64,000 bases of DNA from the NCBI GenBank assembly GCA_963781665.1, contig CAWAGA010000002.1, forward strand, positions 186,001 to 250,000, written 5' to 3'. The stretch is from JAJYIW01 sp963781665. GTDB lineage: Bacteria > Chloroflexota > Anaerolineae > Anaerolineales > Anaerolineaceae. Under the pieces are notes generated by a model. That model did no database searches and was not told the DNA's origin. It was given only the letters and a program-made list of their open reading frames with translations. A program made the position numbers and the translations under genes. Positions 8,409-17,551 of this stretch are shown in pieces. Each line of letters begins with the position of its first letter. Position 1 is the first letter of the stretch.

Positions 8409-9539
8409 CTAACCCTTACCTTCCAAGGCCTCCAATAATTTTTCCGCCTCTTCCACGCTGATCTTCTTATTCTCAACCATTTTAAGGATCATCAGTCGTT
8501 CCTCATTGCTAACCGAGTCATTCGATTTAGCCACAGGATCAGTTTTGGTTTTCTTGAAAGGGAAATCAGAATTGAACGTCGCAGAGAAAGTGGGGCCGTC
8601 AGGTTTGCCGGGGAAATCCATGCGTTGTTCGATCCGGTGAAAAGCAGCCTTGACCCTCTTTTCAGCCCGACGGGCGGCTTCAGTCGCCACCCGGTCGGTA
8701 ACATCCCGAATGTGTGCCTCAAAGTTGTCTGTAAAGGACTGCACGTGCTCGTCAATTTCAGCTTCTACATCTACGATATTCTCGTCCGTCCAGGGTTGAT
8801 CGGTGACGAGGACGTCCCCGCCTGCCTTCAGGTTAAAGATAGCCGTCCCATCGCCAACTGTAGCAACATAGAACCGTTCATCGACCTCTTCAAATTGGCT
8901 TCCCAGTTCGATGTGGATGTCTTCGCTCCCGCTGTTGATATTAAGGGTTACCCCTGAGTCTTCGGGTAAATGGACGGTAATATCACCGCCCGCCGATAGA
9001 TTAGAAGTACCCGCCTGGAGCGACGTCAGGCTCACGTGGATATCCCCGGCGGCCCGGCAGGTTACCGGGTTGCTAGATTCCTTAAGAATAAAATCACCGC
9101 CCACTTTTTCGATGATCACCCCGCCGTGCATTCCTTTCCCGTAAAAGTCGCCGCCGATTTTATGCGATTCAAGATCGCCGCTGATGGCTTGCACCTGGCA
9201 CTGCCCTCCCACCTGTTCGACTGCGAGCTGTCCGCCACCAGCAACACTGAGATCTCCCCCAACCTTTTGAATAACCAGGTCGCTTTCCAGGTTACCGATA
9301 TATGCGTCACCAGCCACACGTTCAATCTTCAGTTTAGACCCGGTTGGCGCCATTACCAGGCAATCATCGGTTGAAGTAATCAAAATTGAGTCGCCCTCCT
9401 GGTGAACGGAGGTCGTATGGCGACTGCCACCTTCGACCCGCACTTCTTGTTGATCCCATCCCTTGAAAGAGAGGTCGCCCTGGATCTTGATCGTGATCGA
9501 GGGTTGGTCTGATGAAATTTGAACGGTTTGTTTGGACAT
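8409..9539 (-). CDS. DUF4097-type beta-repeat protein with C-terminal SHOCT-like motif
   Basis: A 376-residue protein dominated by short repeats of the kind VGGDLSVAGGGQLAVEQVGGQ over residues about 80-230, the right-handed beta-solenoid style of DUF4097 (YvlB/LiaX-like) proteins. No signal peptide or membrane segment is visible. Residues about 245-300 are charged and helical, and the last 33 residues match the SHOCT-like helix pair seen at the start of YvlB-like proteins, here at the C-terminus. Firmicute relatives belong to cell-envelope stress systems. It has its own consensus promoter (9639-9666) and is coupled to the membrane protein gene at 7754-8407. Confidence 0.75.
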   Translation of the reverse strand: MSKQTVQISSDQPSITIKIQGDLSFKGWDQQEVRVEGGSRHTTSVHQEGDSILITSTDDCLVMAPTGSKLKIERVAGDAYIGNLESDLVIQKVGGDLSVAGGGQLAVEQVGGQCQVQAISGDLESHKIGGDFYGKGMHGGVIIEKVGGDFILKESSNPVTCRAAGDIHVSLTSLQAGTSNLSAGGDITVHLPEDSGVTLNINSGSEDIHIELGSQFEEVDERFYVATVGDGTAIFNLKAGGDVLVTDQPWTDENIVDVEAEIDEHVQSFTDNFEAHIRDVTDRVATEAARRAEKRVKAAFHRIEQRMDFPGKPDGPTFSATFNSDFPFKKTKTDPVAKSNDSVSNEERLMILKMVENKKISVEEAEKLLEALEGKG

Positions 9540-9638
9540 CTTTTTTTTCCGCTTATGGTTTTAGAAGTAATGGAAAATTGAATTGGTCTTACTAAGTTGC
9601 TTCAATGAATACAAATTTAAATTCATGTTTTCAAAAAT

Positions 9639-9666
9639 ATATTATCACAATTATTGATTTTGTCAA
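9639..9666 (-). promoter_or_regulatory. Promoter of the DUF4097 operon
   Basis: TTGACA (9661-9666), 16-nt spacer, TAATAT (9639-9644) on the minus strand. The 317-nt AT-rich gap 9540-9856 holds this promoter and must also hold the GAPDH promoter on the other strand, for which I see no equally good match; no gene is supported in it. Confidence 0.7.
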
Positions 9667-9856
9667 TACAGATATTAATATTAGTAAATACCGGTTGAAT
9701 CTTTTCGAAGATTCCGGGTTTTATGAAACAATTCTCAAGAGGAAAATGACCCTGTATAAAATCCCTTCCTTTTGTAGTATTATTTATCCGTAATCGTATC
9801 AACCCATTTCACTTAATTTTGATTTTTAAGCTCCATTAGCTTAGAAAGGATTTGAA

Positions 9857-10855
9857 ATGAACCGAATTGCTATCCATGGTTTTGGCCGGATCGGCCGATC
9901 GGCTCTCAAAGCCGCCTTGAAAGGCAACCTCTTCGTGCCGGTTTCAATTTCGGATATAAAGGATCTGGATACCCTGGGCGCGTTATTCGAGGTCGACTCG
10001 AACTACAACCGCTGGCATGAGCCAGTCAAGACCGCTGATAATCGCTTCATCATCGGCGGCCGAGAAATCCGCTATTTCAATTCATCCAAAACGCTCCCCG
10101 ATTGGAAAGAATTGGGAGTAGATCTGGTCATCGACTGCACCGGGCGCGCAACTACTCGCCCAGGTGCCCAGGCCCACCTGGACCGCGGTGCCAGGCGGGT
10201 CCTGATCAGCGCAGCCAGCAAATCACTGCAGGACTGCGACGCGGTTTTACTGCCCGGCATCAACCTCGACCAGTTCAACCCTGGCGAACATAAGATCATC
10301 AGCATGGCAAGCTGCACGACCAACGCTCTTGCGCCGGTCATCAAAATTTTGAGAGAAAACCTGGGAATTCAAAGCGGCTTCTTCTCAACCGTACATGCCT
10401 ACACTAATTCCCAGTCGCTCACCGACCAGCCGATGAAAGACCGGCGCGATTCTTGGGCGGCAGCCGAGAACATCATCCCTTCGTCCTCCGGCGCAGCCAA
10501 GGCCCTCAAATTTATCTGGCCCGATTTAAACGTAACCGGCAAAGCCTATCGGGTACCGGTCCGCACCGGCAGTATCGCTGAGGTGAATGCCATTGTCAAG
10601 CGGGCGACCACGGTCGACGAGCTCAAGAGCCTGTTCCGCAAAGCCGCGGTAGAGCCCCCGTTAAAAGGCATCATGACTGTGCTCGAAGACGAATGGCCCT
10701 CCTCCCGGATCGTCGGTGATTCCCACTCGTCCTTAATCGACCTGCCCCTTATCCAGGTTATGGACGGAACCCTGGTTTCGGTTGCAGCCTGGTACGACAA
10801 CGAAATGGGCTATTCAACCCGGTTGGCAGAGGTCGCTTCCCTCCTGGCTGTATAA
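9857..10855 (+). CDS. gap: Type I glyceraldehyde-3-phosphate dehydrogenase
   Basis: A 332-residue NAD(P)-dependent glycolytic dehydrogenase. The Rossmann motif IHGFGRIGR opens the protein, the catalytic Cys is in MASCTTNALAP (about residue 152), the catalytic His follows in TVHAYTNSQ, and the C-terminal signature WYDNEMGYSTR is intact. Start ATG 9857 has AGGA 9 nt upstream. The gene stands alone, without pgk or tpi, so it may be one of several paralogues. Confidence 0.95.
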   Translation: MNRIAIHGFGRIGRSALKAALKGNLFVPVSISDIKDLDTLGALFEVDSNYNRWHEPVKTADNRFIIGGREIRYFNSSKTLPDWKELGVDLVIDCTGRATTRPGAQAHLDRGARRVLISAASKSLQDCDAVLLPGINLDQFNPGEHKIISMASCTTNALAPVIKILRENLGIQSGFFSTVHAYTNSQSLTDQPMKDRRDSWAAAENIIPSSSGAAKALKFIWPDLNVTGKAYRVPVRTGSIAEVNAIVKRATTVDELKSLFRKAAVEPPLKGIMTVLEDEWPSSRIVGDSHSSLIDLPLIQVMDGTLVSVAAWYDNEMGYSTRLAEVASLLAV

Positions 10856-10868
10856 AGCAGCCGGCTCT

Positions 10869-10941
10869 CCGGGTTATTTTCTCAATAACCCGGTCTTTCA
10901 AACAGAAACCCGGTTTCGTTGTGAAACCGGGTTTCTGTTTG
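10869..10941. terminator. Double hairpin between convergent genes
   Basis: Two consecutive hairpins: CCGGGTTAT/ATAACCCGG (10869-10893) and a near-perfect 19-bp stem (10899-10941, arms CAAACAGAAACCCGGTTTC and complement, 5-nt loop). They lie between the plus-strand gap gene and the minus-strand S41 gene and can serve both, though long T runs are lacking. Confidence 0.6.
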
Positions 10942-10986
10942 CTGCAATAAGAAGGTCACCAATAAACGAACGTAGTAATCCCCAAA

Positions 10987-12267
10987 TCACGGCGCGGTTT
11001 GAGTAGTTGAGGTCACTATCGTTTGGACCTCCTTCAAAGCTTGCTCAAATTGGCTGTCGCCGCTTGATTGCACTTGTGAAGCGGTCATTGAGCTCAAAGT
11101 GTCGGGGGTGACCGGCATAGTATTGGCCGCCAGGTCAACCGTCTTATCAGGTGTAATCCCCGTGTGCCAGATGGTCTTGCCGGTGGGAGTCAACCATTCC
11201 TGGGTGGCTAACAAAATCGCCGAGCCATCCGAGAGGTTAAATTGGTTCAAAATCGTCCCGGTGCCAAACGTCGTACCGCCGATCAACTGCGCCCGATGAT
11301 TGTCCTGTAAAGCGCCGGCTACAATTTCAGCAGCGCTGGCAGTTCCCTGGTTGATGAGCACGACTACAGGAATTTTAGTAGCGACGCCCCCAGATTCGAC
11401 CGCTATTTTGGTGATAACCCCATTGACGTTCTTCTCCTCCAGTACATAGCCGGAAGACAGGAACTGGCTGGCTGTGGAGACGGCCTCATTCAGCAGGCCG
11501 CCCGGGTTGTCGCGTAAATCGAGAATGATCCCGGTCATTTTTTGTTGTTGGATCTGATTCAGAGCAGTTACCAGATCCTTGGTGACACCGGAACCAAAAG
11601 AAGCGATACGCAGGTCAGCGATCGTCGTACCTGGGATTGGCTTCCAGGTAACATTCTGCAGCGTAATAACGGCCCTGGTAATGGTAAAGTCAAGCGTCTG
11701 CCCGGTGGATGGGCGATAGATGGTAATGGTCACCTGGGTGCCGGCCGGCCCAAGGATATGCCCAACCACATCGCTCAACTGGTGGCCGACCATATCGACA
11801 CCATCCACTTTCATAATGACGTCGTTAGGTTGCAAGCCGACCTTCTGGGCTGGCGACCCTTCGATCGGATAAACGATGACGACGCTGCCATTTTGCACAG
11901 ACACCTCGGCACCGATACCTTCAAATTTTCCACTGGTGAAATTATTCTCCTGGGTCACTTCCGCCGGTGTCAAAAACCGGCTGTGCCCGGTATCGCCCAG
12001 TGCATCGACCATCCCGCTGATAGCACCGTAGGTCAGGGTGCTGTTGGTGGCAGTGGCCTGGTCCACGAAATGCTGCTTAATGATCCCCAGAGCCTGGGAG
12101 ATCAAGGCATTGTCCAGGTTAGAACCAGATTGAGACGTCGATGCCACCGGCGGCGGGTTGATACTCAATAAACGGCGATCGATGATAATACCGCCCGAAA
12201 GGCCCATGCTGAGGGCAATAACAAAGGTGATGATTACGACAATTCCATACTTGACAAGCGATTTCAT
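10987..12267 (-). CDS. S41 (C-terminal processing) peptidase homologue lacking the catalytic Lys
   Basis: A 426-residue CtpA-like protein: membrane anchor (about 8-28), N-terminal helical part, PDZ domain (about 105-195, with GIGAEVSV and GLQPNDVIMKVDG) and the S41 catalytic domain (210-375). The nucleophile Ser311 is in GTASAAE. The Lys normally found 25 residues later in FGKG is replaced: FGTGTIL has Thr336 at exactly +25. In characterised members (E. coli Prc Ser430/Lys455, D1 protease Ser372/Lys397) this Lys is the general base. The protein is therefore either a pseudoprotease or uses another base. The last 45 residues are low-complexity. Confidence 0.85.
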   Translation of the reverse strand: MKSLVKYGIVVIITFVIALSMGLSGGIIIDRRLLSINPPPVASTSQSGSNLDNALISQALGIIKQHFVDQATATNSTLTYGAISGMVDALGDTGHSRFLTPAEVTQENNFTSGKFEGIGAEVSVQNGSVVIVYPIEGSPAQKVGLQPNDVIMKVDGVDMVGHQLSDVVGHILGPAGTQVTITIYRPSTGQTLDFTITRAVITLQNVTWKPIPGTTIADLRIASFGSGVTKDLVTALNQIQQQKMTGIILDLRDNPGGLLNEAVSTASQFLSSGYVLEEKNVNGVITKIAVESGGVATKIPVVVLINQGTASAAEIVAGALQDNHRAQLIGGTTFGTGTILNQFNLSDGSAILLATQEWLTPTGKTIWHTGITPDKTVDLAANTMPVTPDTLSSMTASQVQSSGDSQFEQALKEVQTIVTSTTQTAP

Positions 12268-12503
12268 GTGCTTCCTTCCAAATTAATTCTGCAGATACCA
12301 TCCATTTTTACTATTAATTATCATAATTTTACTCGAATATAAATATAATACTGTTAATCATTATTAATATATCAGGATGGTTATTGGAACGCACTGGCTC
12401 ATTGGATTGTAATGCAAGATAAGATAGGTAGAGGGATTCACGATTGGTATAAGTATCGTACCAGTAATCATCCTCTCCTGGCTCGTAATCATCCCATTCC
12501 TTA

Positions 12504-12580
12504 AAAACCCACCCCGCTATCCAATCGGGTGGATCTCTGGGTTGCGAATCAATTCCCGATGGTGGCTTGGGGTGGGTTTT
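12504..12580 (-). terminator. Terminator of the ThuA-like gene
   Basis: Arms AAAACCCACCCC and GGGGTGGGTTTT bracket an imperfectly paired interior, and on the minus strand the stem runs into TTTTTAA. The remainder of the 12268-12638 gap shows no gene. Confidence 0.6.
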
Positions 12581-12638
12581 ATGTGCGAGGGATAGGATAA
12601 GCAGAACAACACCTATCCAAGCAGATCTCCGGGCGATT

Positions 12639-13379
12639 TTATATGGATTGCACTATGGTTTCCAGGGGTACCGGGAAATGGCCGCGCTCTTCGACCGGAC
12701 CACCGGATGGCATTGCCCATAGTGCTGTATTGCTCAGGACTTGCAAAACGTCTGCATCGTAATAGGTCGGATAGGTCTCATGGCCTGGGCGAAAATAGAA
12801 GACCTTCCCGTTACCGCGGTGATAACCACACCCACTGCGAAATACCTCGCCGCCCTGGAACCAACTGACGAAGACAAGCTCTTCGGGAGCCGGCACATCG
12901 AAGTGCTCACCGTACATCTCTTCGTGGGCCAGCTCGAAATAAGGCTTCAGCCCGGCTGCGATTGGATGGGCCGGGTTGACGACCCACAGCCGTTCCTTTT
13001 CCCCGATCTCACGCCAGCGCAGCTCGCAGGTGGTTCCCATCAATTTTTTAAAGATCTTGGAGACGTGCCCCGAATGCAGCACGACCAAACCCATTCCCTC
13101 CATCACACGCAGGTAGACCCGCTCGACAATTTCGTCTTTGACATCATTGTGCGCCATGTGCCCCCACCAGAAGAGCACATCAGTTTGAGATAATACCTCC
13201 TCGGTCAAGCCGTGCTCGTCCTCGTCGAGGGTAGCTGTTCTCACCGACGTAAAACCGTGATCGCGCAGGCCTTGTGCAATGGCGCCGTGAATGCCGCTTG
13301 GGTAAATCCTGGCAATTTCGGGATCGCTTTTTTCATGGCGACCTTCATTCCAGACCGTAATACGTGGTAACGCTGACAT
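12639..13379 (-). CDS. ThuA-like trehalose-utilisation family protein
   Basis: A 246-residue protein of the ThuA family (class I glutamine-amidotransferase-like fold), with ITVWNEGRHEK at the start, the strand-turn DVLFWWGHMAHNDV, GLVVLHSGHVSK, and the closing GKVFYFRPGHETYPTYYD. ThuA proteins are linked to disaccharide or keto-sugar metabolism. Start ATG 13379 has AAGGAG 6 nt upstream. It is divergent from a GH38 mannosidase gene, consistent with a sugar-utilisation locus; the substrate is unknown. Confidence 0.85.
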   Translation of the reverse strand: MSALPRITVWNEGRHEKSDPEIARIYPSGIHGAIAQGLRDHGFTSVRTATLDEDEHGLTEEVLSQTDVLFWWGHMAHNDVKDEIVERVYLRVMEGMGLVVLHSGHVSKIFKKLMGTTCELRWREIGEKERLWVVNPAHPIAAGLKPYFELAHEEMYGEHFDVPAPEELVFVSWFQGGEVFRSGCGYHRGNGKVFYFRPGHETYPTYYDADVLQVLSNTALWAMPSGGPVEERGHFPVPLETIVQSI

Positions 13380-13486
13380 TTTATCTCCTTGGGAAACGAT
13401 GGAATTGCCCATAAATTATCTCACACTATTCCAATTATAATTATGCCAGCCTGAACACTATTTTTCGCTTGAAAGGGAATGCTTTT

Positions 13487-16198
13487 ATGGCTCCTCGCCC
13501 CGTACACTACGTTCTTTGTACCCATTGGGATCGTGAATGGTATCGCACATTTCAGGATTTCCGCTATCGCCTGGTCCAACTGCTCGACGAGGTTCTCGCC
13601 GGCTGGGCCAGTAACCGGTTGAAAGGTCCTTTCCAGACCGACGGACAGGCGATCATGCTTGAAGATTATCTGGAAATCCGCCCGGAAAAACGACAGGAAG
13701 TCAGCCAATACCTCAAGGATGGGAAGCTGGTTGCCGGTCCCTGGTACGTGATGCCCGACGAGTTTATCGTTTCGGGGGAGTTGCTGATCCGGAATTTAAA
13801 GGTCGGACGCCAGATGGTCCGTTCACTGGGCGGAACTCCATCTAAAGCCGGTTTTGTCTGCGATATTTTCGGTCATAACAGCCAGATGCCACAACTGTTT
13901 GCCGGCTTTGGCATCCAGGGCGCGTTCATCTGGCGCGGGATTAACGACCAGTCTCGCTTACTGCTTTGGGAAGGGGCAGATGACACAACCCTCCCTGCAT
14001 ACAAGTTCGGCAAGTTCGGATACTGCGATTTTGCGATCCAGGTACGCCATGGCTTCGAACCTCTCTCCAGCTTCAATTCTGGACGGATGTCTGCTGAACT
14101 GGACAGCTATTTGGACTACGAAGCAAAATTAACGACGGCTGAACCCATACTAATGATGGACACCGGCGACCACCTGGAATGGGATGAGCCTGCTTATCAG
14201 GTCGTGCAAGCCGCGATGGGCAAGCCTGAGACCCCTTACCAGATTGAGCATACTTCATTGGACCGTTACCTGGACGACCTGGTCCCCGAGAGCGACAAAA
14301 TAAAGCTGCGATACATGGGAGAGCTGCGCGAAACAGGCAAGCTGCCGTTGGACGCCGATCAGCAGTGGCTGATACCAGGGGTGCTTTCGAGCCGGGTCTG
14401 GATCAAGCAGACGAACGCTGCCTGCCAAACTCTGCTGTGCCAGTGGGCAGAGCCCCTCAGCGCGATGGCCGCGGCATTCAGCGGCTACGAGTACCCCAAG
14501 GGATATCTGGACGTCGCCTGGAAATGGTTGCTAAACAATCATCCCCACGATTCTATCTGCGGCTGCAGCATCGACGCCGTGCACGAGGACATGCGCTACC
14601 GCTTCCACCAATGCCAGGATATTGGCGAACAGGTGGTGGTCGCAGCTGCCGAAAATATCGCACGAGGTATCACGGGAGAACCCGGTAAAAACGAGCTGCG
14701 AGTCGTTGTGTTCAACTCGCTCCCCGTCTCGAGCGACCAGCCAGTTGAAATCGCCCTCGATATTCCTGCAGAATGGCCTACATTCAACGAATTCTTCGGA
14801 TTCGAACCAAAGCCGGCTTTCAAGATTTACGACCCGGATGGAAACGAAATCCCTTACCAACGCCTCGGGCAGGATATGAACCGGACTCGCATCCGCGCCG
14901 CCAATCGCGTCCGTTTCGCCCAATCTTACAAAGTTAACGTCGTCACGGTGAGCCTGAGGTTAAACCTGCCTGCCCTGGGATACACCACCCTTACGGTAAA
15001 AGCGGGTCAGGCATCTGTTCCAACCCGCTATGCTGAAGTACCTGGGTTGGCTGTTAGCGAACGTTCGATGTCCAACGGCATTTTGACCGTTGGATTCGAA
15101 TCCAACGGGACAATATCTATAACCGACCTGCGCAGTGGACAGGCATATTCACGGCTCTTATCCTTCGAGGATCGGGCGGACATCGGCGATGGTTGGTTCC
15201 ACGGGATAGCCGTAAACGACCAGATCTTCTATTCAACCGCCAGTGCAGCCAGCATTGCCCTGGTGCACAACGGGCCGCTCCTGACCAGTTTCAGGGTGCG
15301 GACGAACATGGTCGTTCCGGCAGAATTTAATTTTTCGACAATGCGCAGATCAGAAGGCATGGTCGCCTTGGTGGTTGACAGCCTGGTCAGCCTGCGGGCC
15401 GGGAGCGATCAAGTGGAAGTGGAGACAACTGTCCACAATAACGCCTGCGACCATCGTTTCAGGGTCTTGTTCCCTTCCGGCGCCGATGCTATCTCTTTCG
15501 TGACCGATACCCCATTCGACGTAGTAGAGCGGCCCATCGCCCTCAGCTCCGACAACCACCTCTTCCGCGAGCTTGAAGTGGAGACCCGTCCCCAGCAAAC
15601 CTGGAGCGCTATCTTCGACGGGTCACGCGGCATGGCGCTGTCCAGCAGCGGGCTGTTGGAAGTTGCTTTGCTTGACCAACCGGAAAAACCGCTGGCATTA
15701 ACCCTTTTCCGCAGCACCCGCCGCACAGTTTTCACCGAAGGCGAGCCTCTCGGACAGGTTCAAGGCGACCTGACCTTCCGCTATTGGATCGTGCCGTTAG
15801 CCCAAGAACCCGACCGGGTGAAATTGAGCCTTGCAGGCCAATCGCTGGCAGCCGGGCTGCGCCTGGTGCAGCTTACGGCTGAAGACAGCCGGCCCAACCT
15901 GGGCCAACCCGATTTACCGCTTTCGGCCAGTTTTCTTAACCTTACAGGACCGGTAGTGATGTCCAGCCTGCAGGAAATCGACGGCGGGTTGGAGATCAGG
16001 ATTTGGAATCCAGCCGCAACCTCGGCCGCGGTGACCTTCGACTTTTCAAACCAACCTGGCAGCGTAAAAAAGTGGGCTACTGCCCGATTTGTCGATTTTG
16101 AAAGCAACCCAACCGGTCCAATCCTGGGACTGGTGGATGACCGCTTGAGCGTCAAGCTCACATCCAAGCAAATTTTAACCGTCCGGTTTGAGGTCTGA
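13487..16198 (+). CDS. Glycoside hydrolase family 38 alpha-mannosidase
   Basis: A 903-residue enzyme. The GH38 zinc/catalytic motifs are present: THWDREW (His13, Asp15), CDIFGHNSQMPQ with the nucleophile Asp126, and NNHPHDSICGCS further on for additional metal contact. The C-terminal two thirds are beta-rich as in the family, with no signal peptide, so it is probably a cytosolic exo-mannosidase. ATG 13487 follows AAAGGG; a TTG 18 nt upstream is less likely. TATAAT at 13436-13441 may be its -10 box. The divergent neighbour is ThuA-like. Confidence 0.92.
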   Translation: MAPRPVHYVLCTHWDREWYRTFQDFRYRLVQLLDEVLAGWASNRLKGPFQTDGQAIMLEDYLEIRPEKRQEVSQYLKDGKLVAGPWYVMPDEFIVSGELLIRNLKVGRQMVRSLGGTPSKAGFVCDIFGHNSQMPQLFAGFGIQGAFIWRGINDQSRLLLWEGADDTTLPAYKFGKFGYCDFAIQVRHGFEPLSSFNSGRMSAELDSYLDYEAKLTTAEPILMMDTGDHLEWDEPAYQVVQAAMGKPETPYQIEHTSLDRYLDDLVPESDKIKLRYMGELRETGKLPLDADQQWLIPGVLSSRVWIKQTNAACQTLLCQWAEPLSAMAAAFSGYEYPKGYLDVAWKWLLNNHPHDSICGCSIDAVHEDMRYRFHQCQDIGEQVVVAAAENIARGITGEPGKNELRVVVFNSLPVSSDQPVEIALDIPAEWPTFNEFFGFEPKPAFKIYDPDGNEIPYQRLGQDMNRTRIRAANRVRFAQSYKVNVVTVSLRLNLPALGYTTLTVKAGQASVPTRYAEVPGLAVSERSMSNGILTVGFESNGTISITDLRSGQAYSRLLSFEDRADIGDGWFHGIAVNDQIFYSTASAASIALVHNGPLLTSFRVRTNMVVPAEFNFSTMRRSEGMVALVVDSLVSLRAGSDQVEVETTVHNNACDHRFRVLFPSGADAISFVTDTPFDVVERPIALSSDNHLFRELEVETRPQQTWSAIFDGSRGMALSSSGLLEVALLDQPEKPLALTLFRSTRRTVFTEGEPLGQVQGDLTFRYWIVPLAQEPDRVKLSLAGQSLAAGLRLVQLTAEDSRPNLGQPDLPLSASFLNLTGPVVMSSLQEIDGGLEIRIWNPAATSAAVTFDFSNQPGSVKKWATARFVDFESNPTGPILGLVDDRLSVKLTSKQILTVRFEV

Positions 16199-16300
16199 TC
16201 GGGTTGATTGGGAGTATTGAACGGAAGAATCTAACAACGCTATAGATCCTGGACGGGGCTGGATGAATCAACCAATTCCACGCGACTCTTCGTGCCCTGC

Positions 16301-16329
16301 CAGGTAGGTAGGGCGCACAGGCCTACCTG
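16301..16329. repeat. Small inverted repeat after the mannosidase gene
   Basis: CAGGTAGG and CCTACCTG form 8-bp arms around GTAGGGCGCACAG-like DNA. It lies between convergent genes and could be a weak terminator or a remnant of a REP-type element. Confidence 0.4.
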
Positions 16330-16352
16330 ATGAGGATTTATAAGGATTTATC

Positions 16353-16883
16353 CTACTGGCGGATGGGTAAAGAGCTGAAAGAAGCAGGTACGACCGGCTT
16401 CTCCAACCGGACGACGGTGGTCCCATCCGCCATTAATTCAGGCTCGCTGATAATGCCATAACCCATTTTTTGCCAGAAGGCGATGGCAGTTGGATTGTTG
16501 ACCTGGACTCCGACTCCGATCCGGGTGATACGCGGGTTTTGCCGGATGATTTCTTCTACCAGCCTGACGACTACTGCACCCAATCCTCTCCGGCGAAATG
16601 CGGAAGCAATCATCAGTAGTTCGAGAAAAGCGGTTTGAGGGTCTCCTTCAAAATTATCAGGGATGTAATCTACCACACCAACCATGACGCGGGAGGGAAG
16701 GAAGATCCCACAAAAAATACCCCCCTGTTCATTCGAAAGGGCCAGATCAGCTGCAACCATCTCCAGACTGGCGTGAGCGACCGGCCCCAAGGCGAGGAAA
16801 TCCTCACACTCGTGGTAAACCTCAAGAATCAGGCCGGCTTCATCGATAGAAACCGGCCTGATTTGAATCCCATCACTTTCCAT
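16353..16883 (-). CDS. GNAT family N-acetyltransferase
   Basis: A 176-residue protein with GNAT layout: FLELLMIASAFRRRGLGAVVV contains the acetyl-CoA pyrophosphate-binding R-x-x-G-x-G/A signature (about residues 97-103), and NNPTAIAFWQKMGYG is the usual motif B. The substrate cannot be inferred. It is 68 nt upstream of the cyclophilin stop on the opposite side of a short gap, same strand. Confidence 0.82.
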   Translation of the reverse strand: MESDGIQIRPVSIDEAGLILEVYHECEDFLALGPVAHASLEMVAADLALSNEQGGIFCGIFLPSRVMVGVVDYIPDNFEGDPQTAFLELLMIASAFRRRGLGAVVVRLVEEIIRQNPRITRIGVGVQVNNPTAIAFWQKMGYGIISEPELMADGTTVVRLEKPVVPASFSSLPIRQ

Positions 16884-16951
16884 GACGGAAACGTTCCAAT
16901 TTTACTGAGTTCAATTCTCGTTAAGCAATGCCCGCGAAATTCAAGAGTTTT

Positions 16952-17470
16952 TTAAGCTGCAGTGATTTCAACCGAGAGCAGCTTGACCCCCGGGGATTGA
17001 GGGCGTTGGGGATCGCGAGGCGGGATCGACATGAGCACATCGATGCCCTCGGACACCTGTCCAAAAATGGTATGCTTCATATCCAGCCACGGAGTCGGTA
17101 TGTGCGTGATGAAAAACTGCGATCCGTTCGTGCCCGGTCCGGCATTAGCCATGGATAAGACACCGGGTTTGTCGTGTTTTAGCGACCGGTCGAACTCGTC
17201 GTCAAAACGGTAACCTGGACCACCCATGCCGGTGCCGGTTGGGTCACCTCCCTGGGCCATGAAATTGGCAATCACCCGGTGAAAGATGGTACCATTGTAG
17301 AAGCCTTGCTCTGCCAGGAACACGAAATTATTAACCGTCTTCGGTGCTTTATCGGCGAATAGATCAACGACGATGTCGCCTTTATCGGTTTTAAAGGTTG
17401 CGGAATAGTGTTTGGCCGGATCGATCGTCATTTCCGGCGGTTTTGACCACTGTTGAGGTTTTGAAGCCAT
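16952..17470 (-). CDS. Peptidyl-prolyl cis-trans isomerase, cyclophilin type
   Basis: A 172-residue cytosolic cyclophilin that speeds proline isomerisation. Catalytic-site elements are visible: FHRVIANFMAQGGDPTGTG with the active Arg, and GSQFFITH. No signal peptide; a 20-residue N-terminal extension precedes the fold. It stands alone. Confidence 0.95.
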   Translation of the reverse strand: MASKPQQWSKPPEMTIDPAKHYSATFKTDKGDIVVDLFADKAPKTVNNFVFLAEQGFYNGTIFHRVIANFMAQGGDPTGTGMGGPGYRFDDEFDRSLKHDKPGVLSMANAGPGTNGSQFFITHIPTPWLDMKHTIFGQVSEGIDVLMSIPPRDPQRPQSPGVKLLSVEITAA

Positions 17471-17551
17471 AGTCTTCCTTTCCAGTCTAGTGTAAAATTG
17501 TCATGTAAGATTTACACGACGGGCATAAGGTCCTATTATAAAGGATAATAA

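Noticed and set aside
9605..9793. 62-codon plus-strand open frame in AT-rich DNA
   Set aside because: It overlaps the promoter of the DUF4097 operon, lacks a ribosome-binding site and has random-looking composition.
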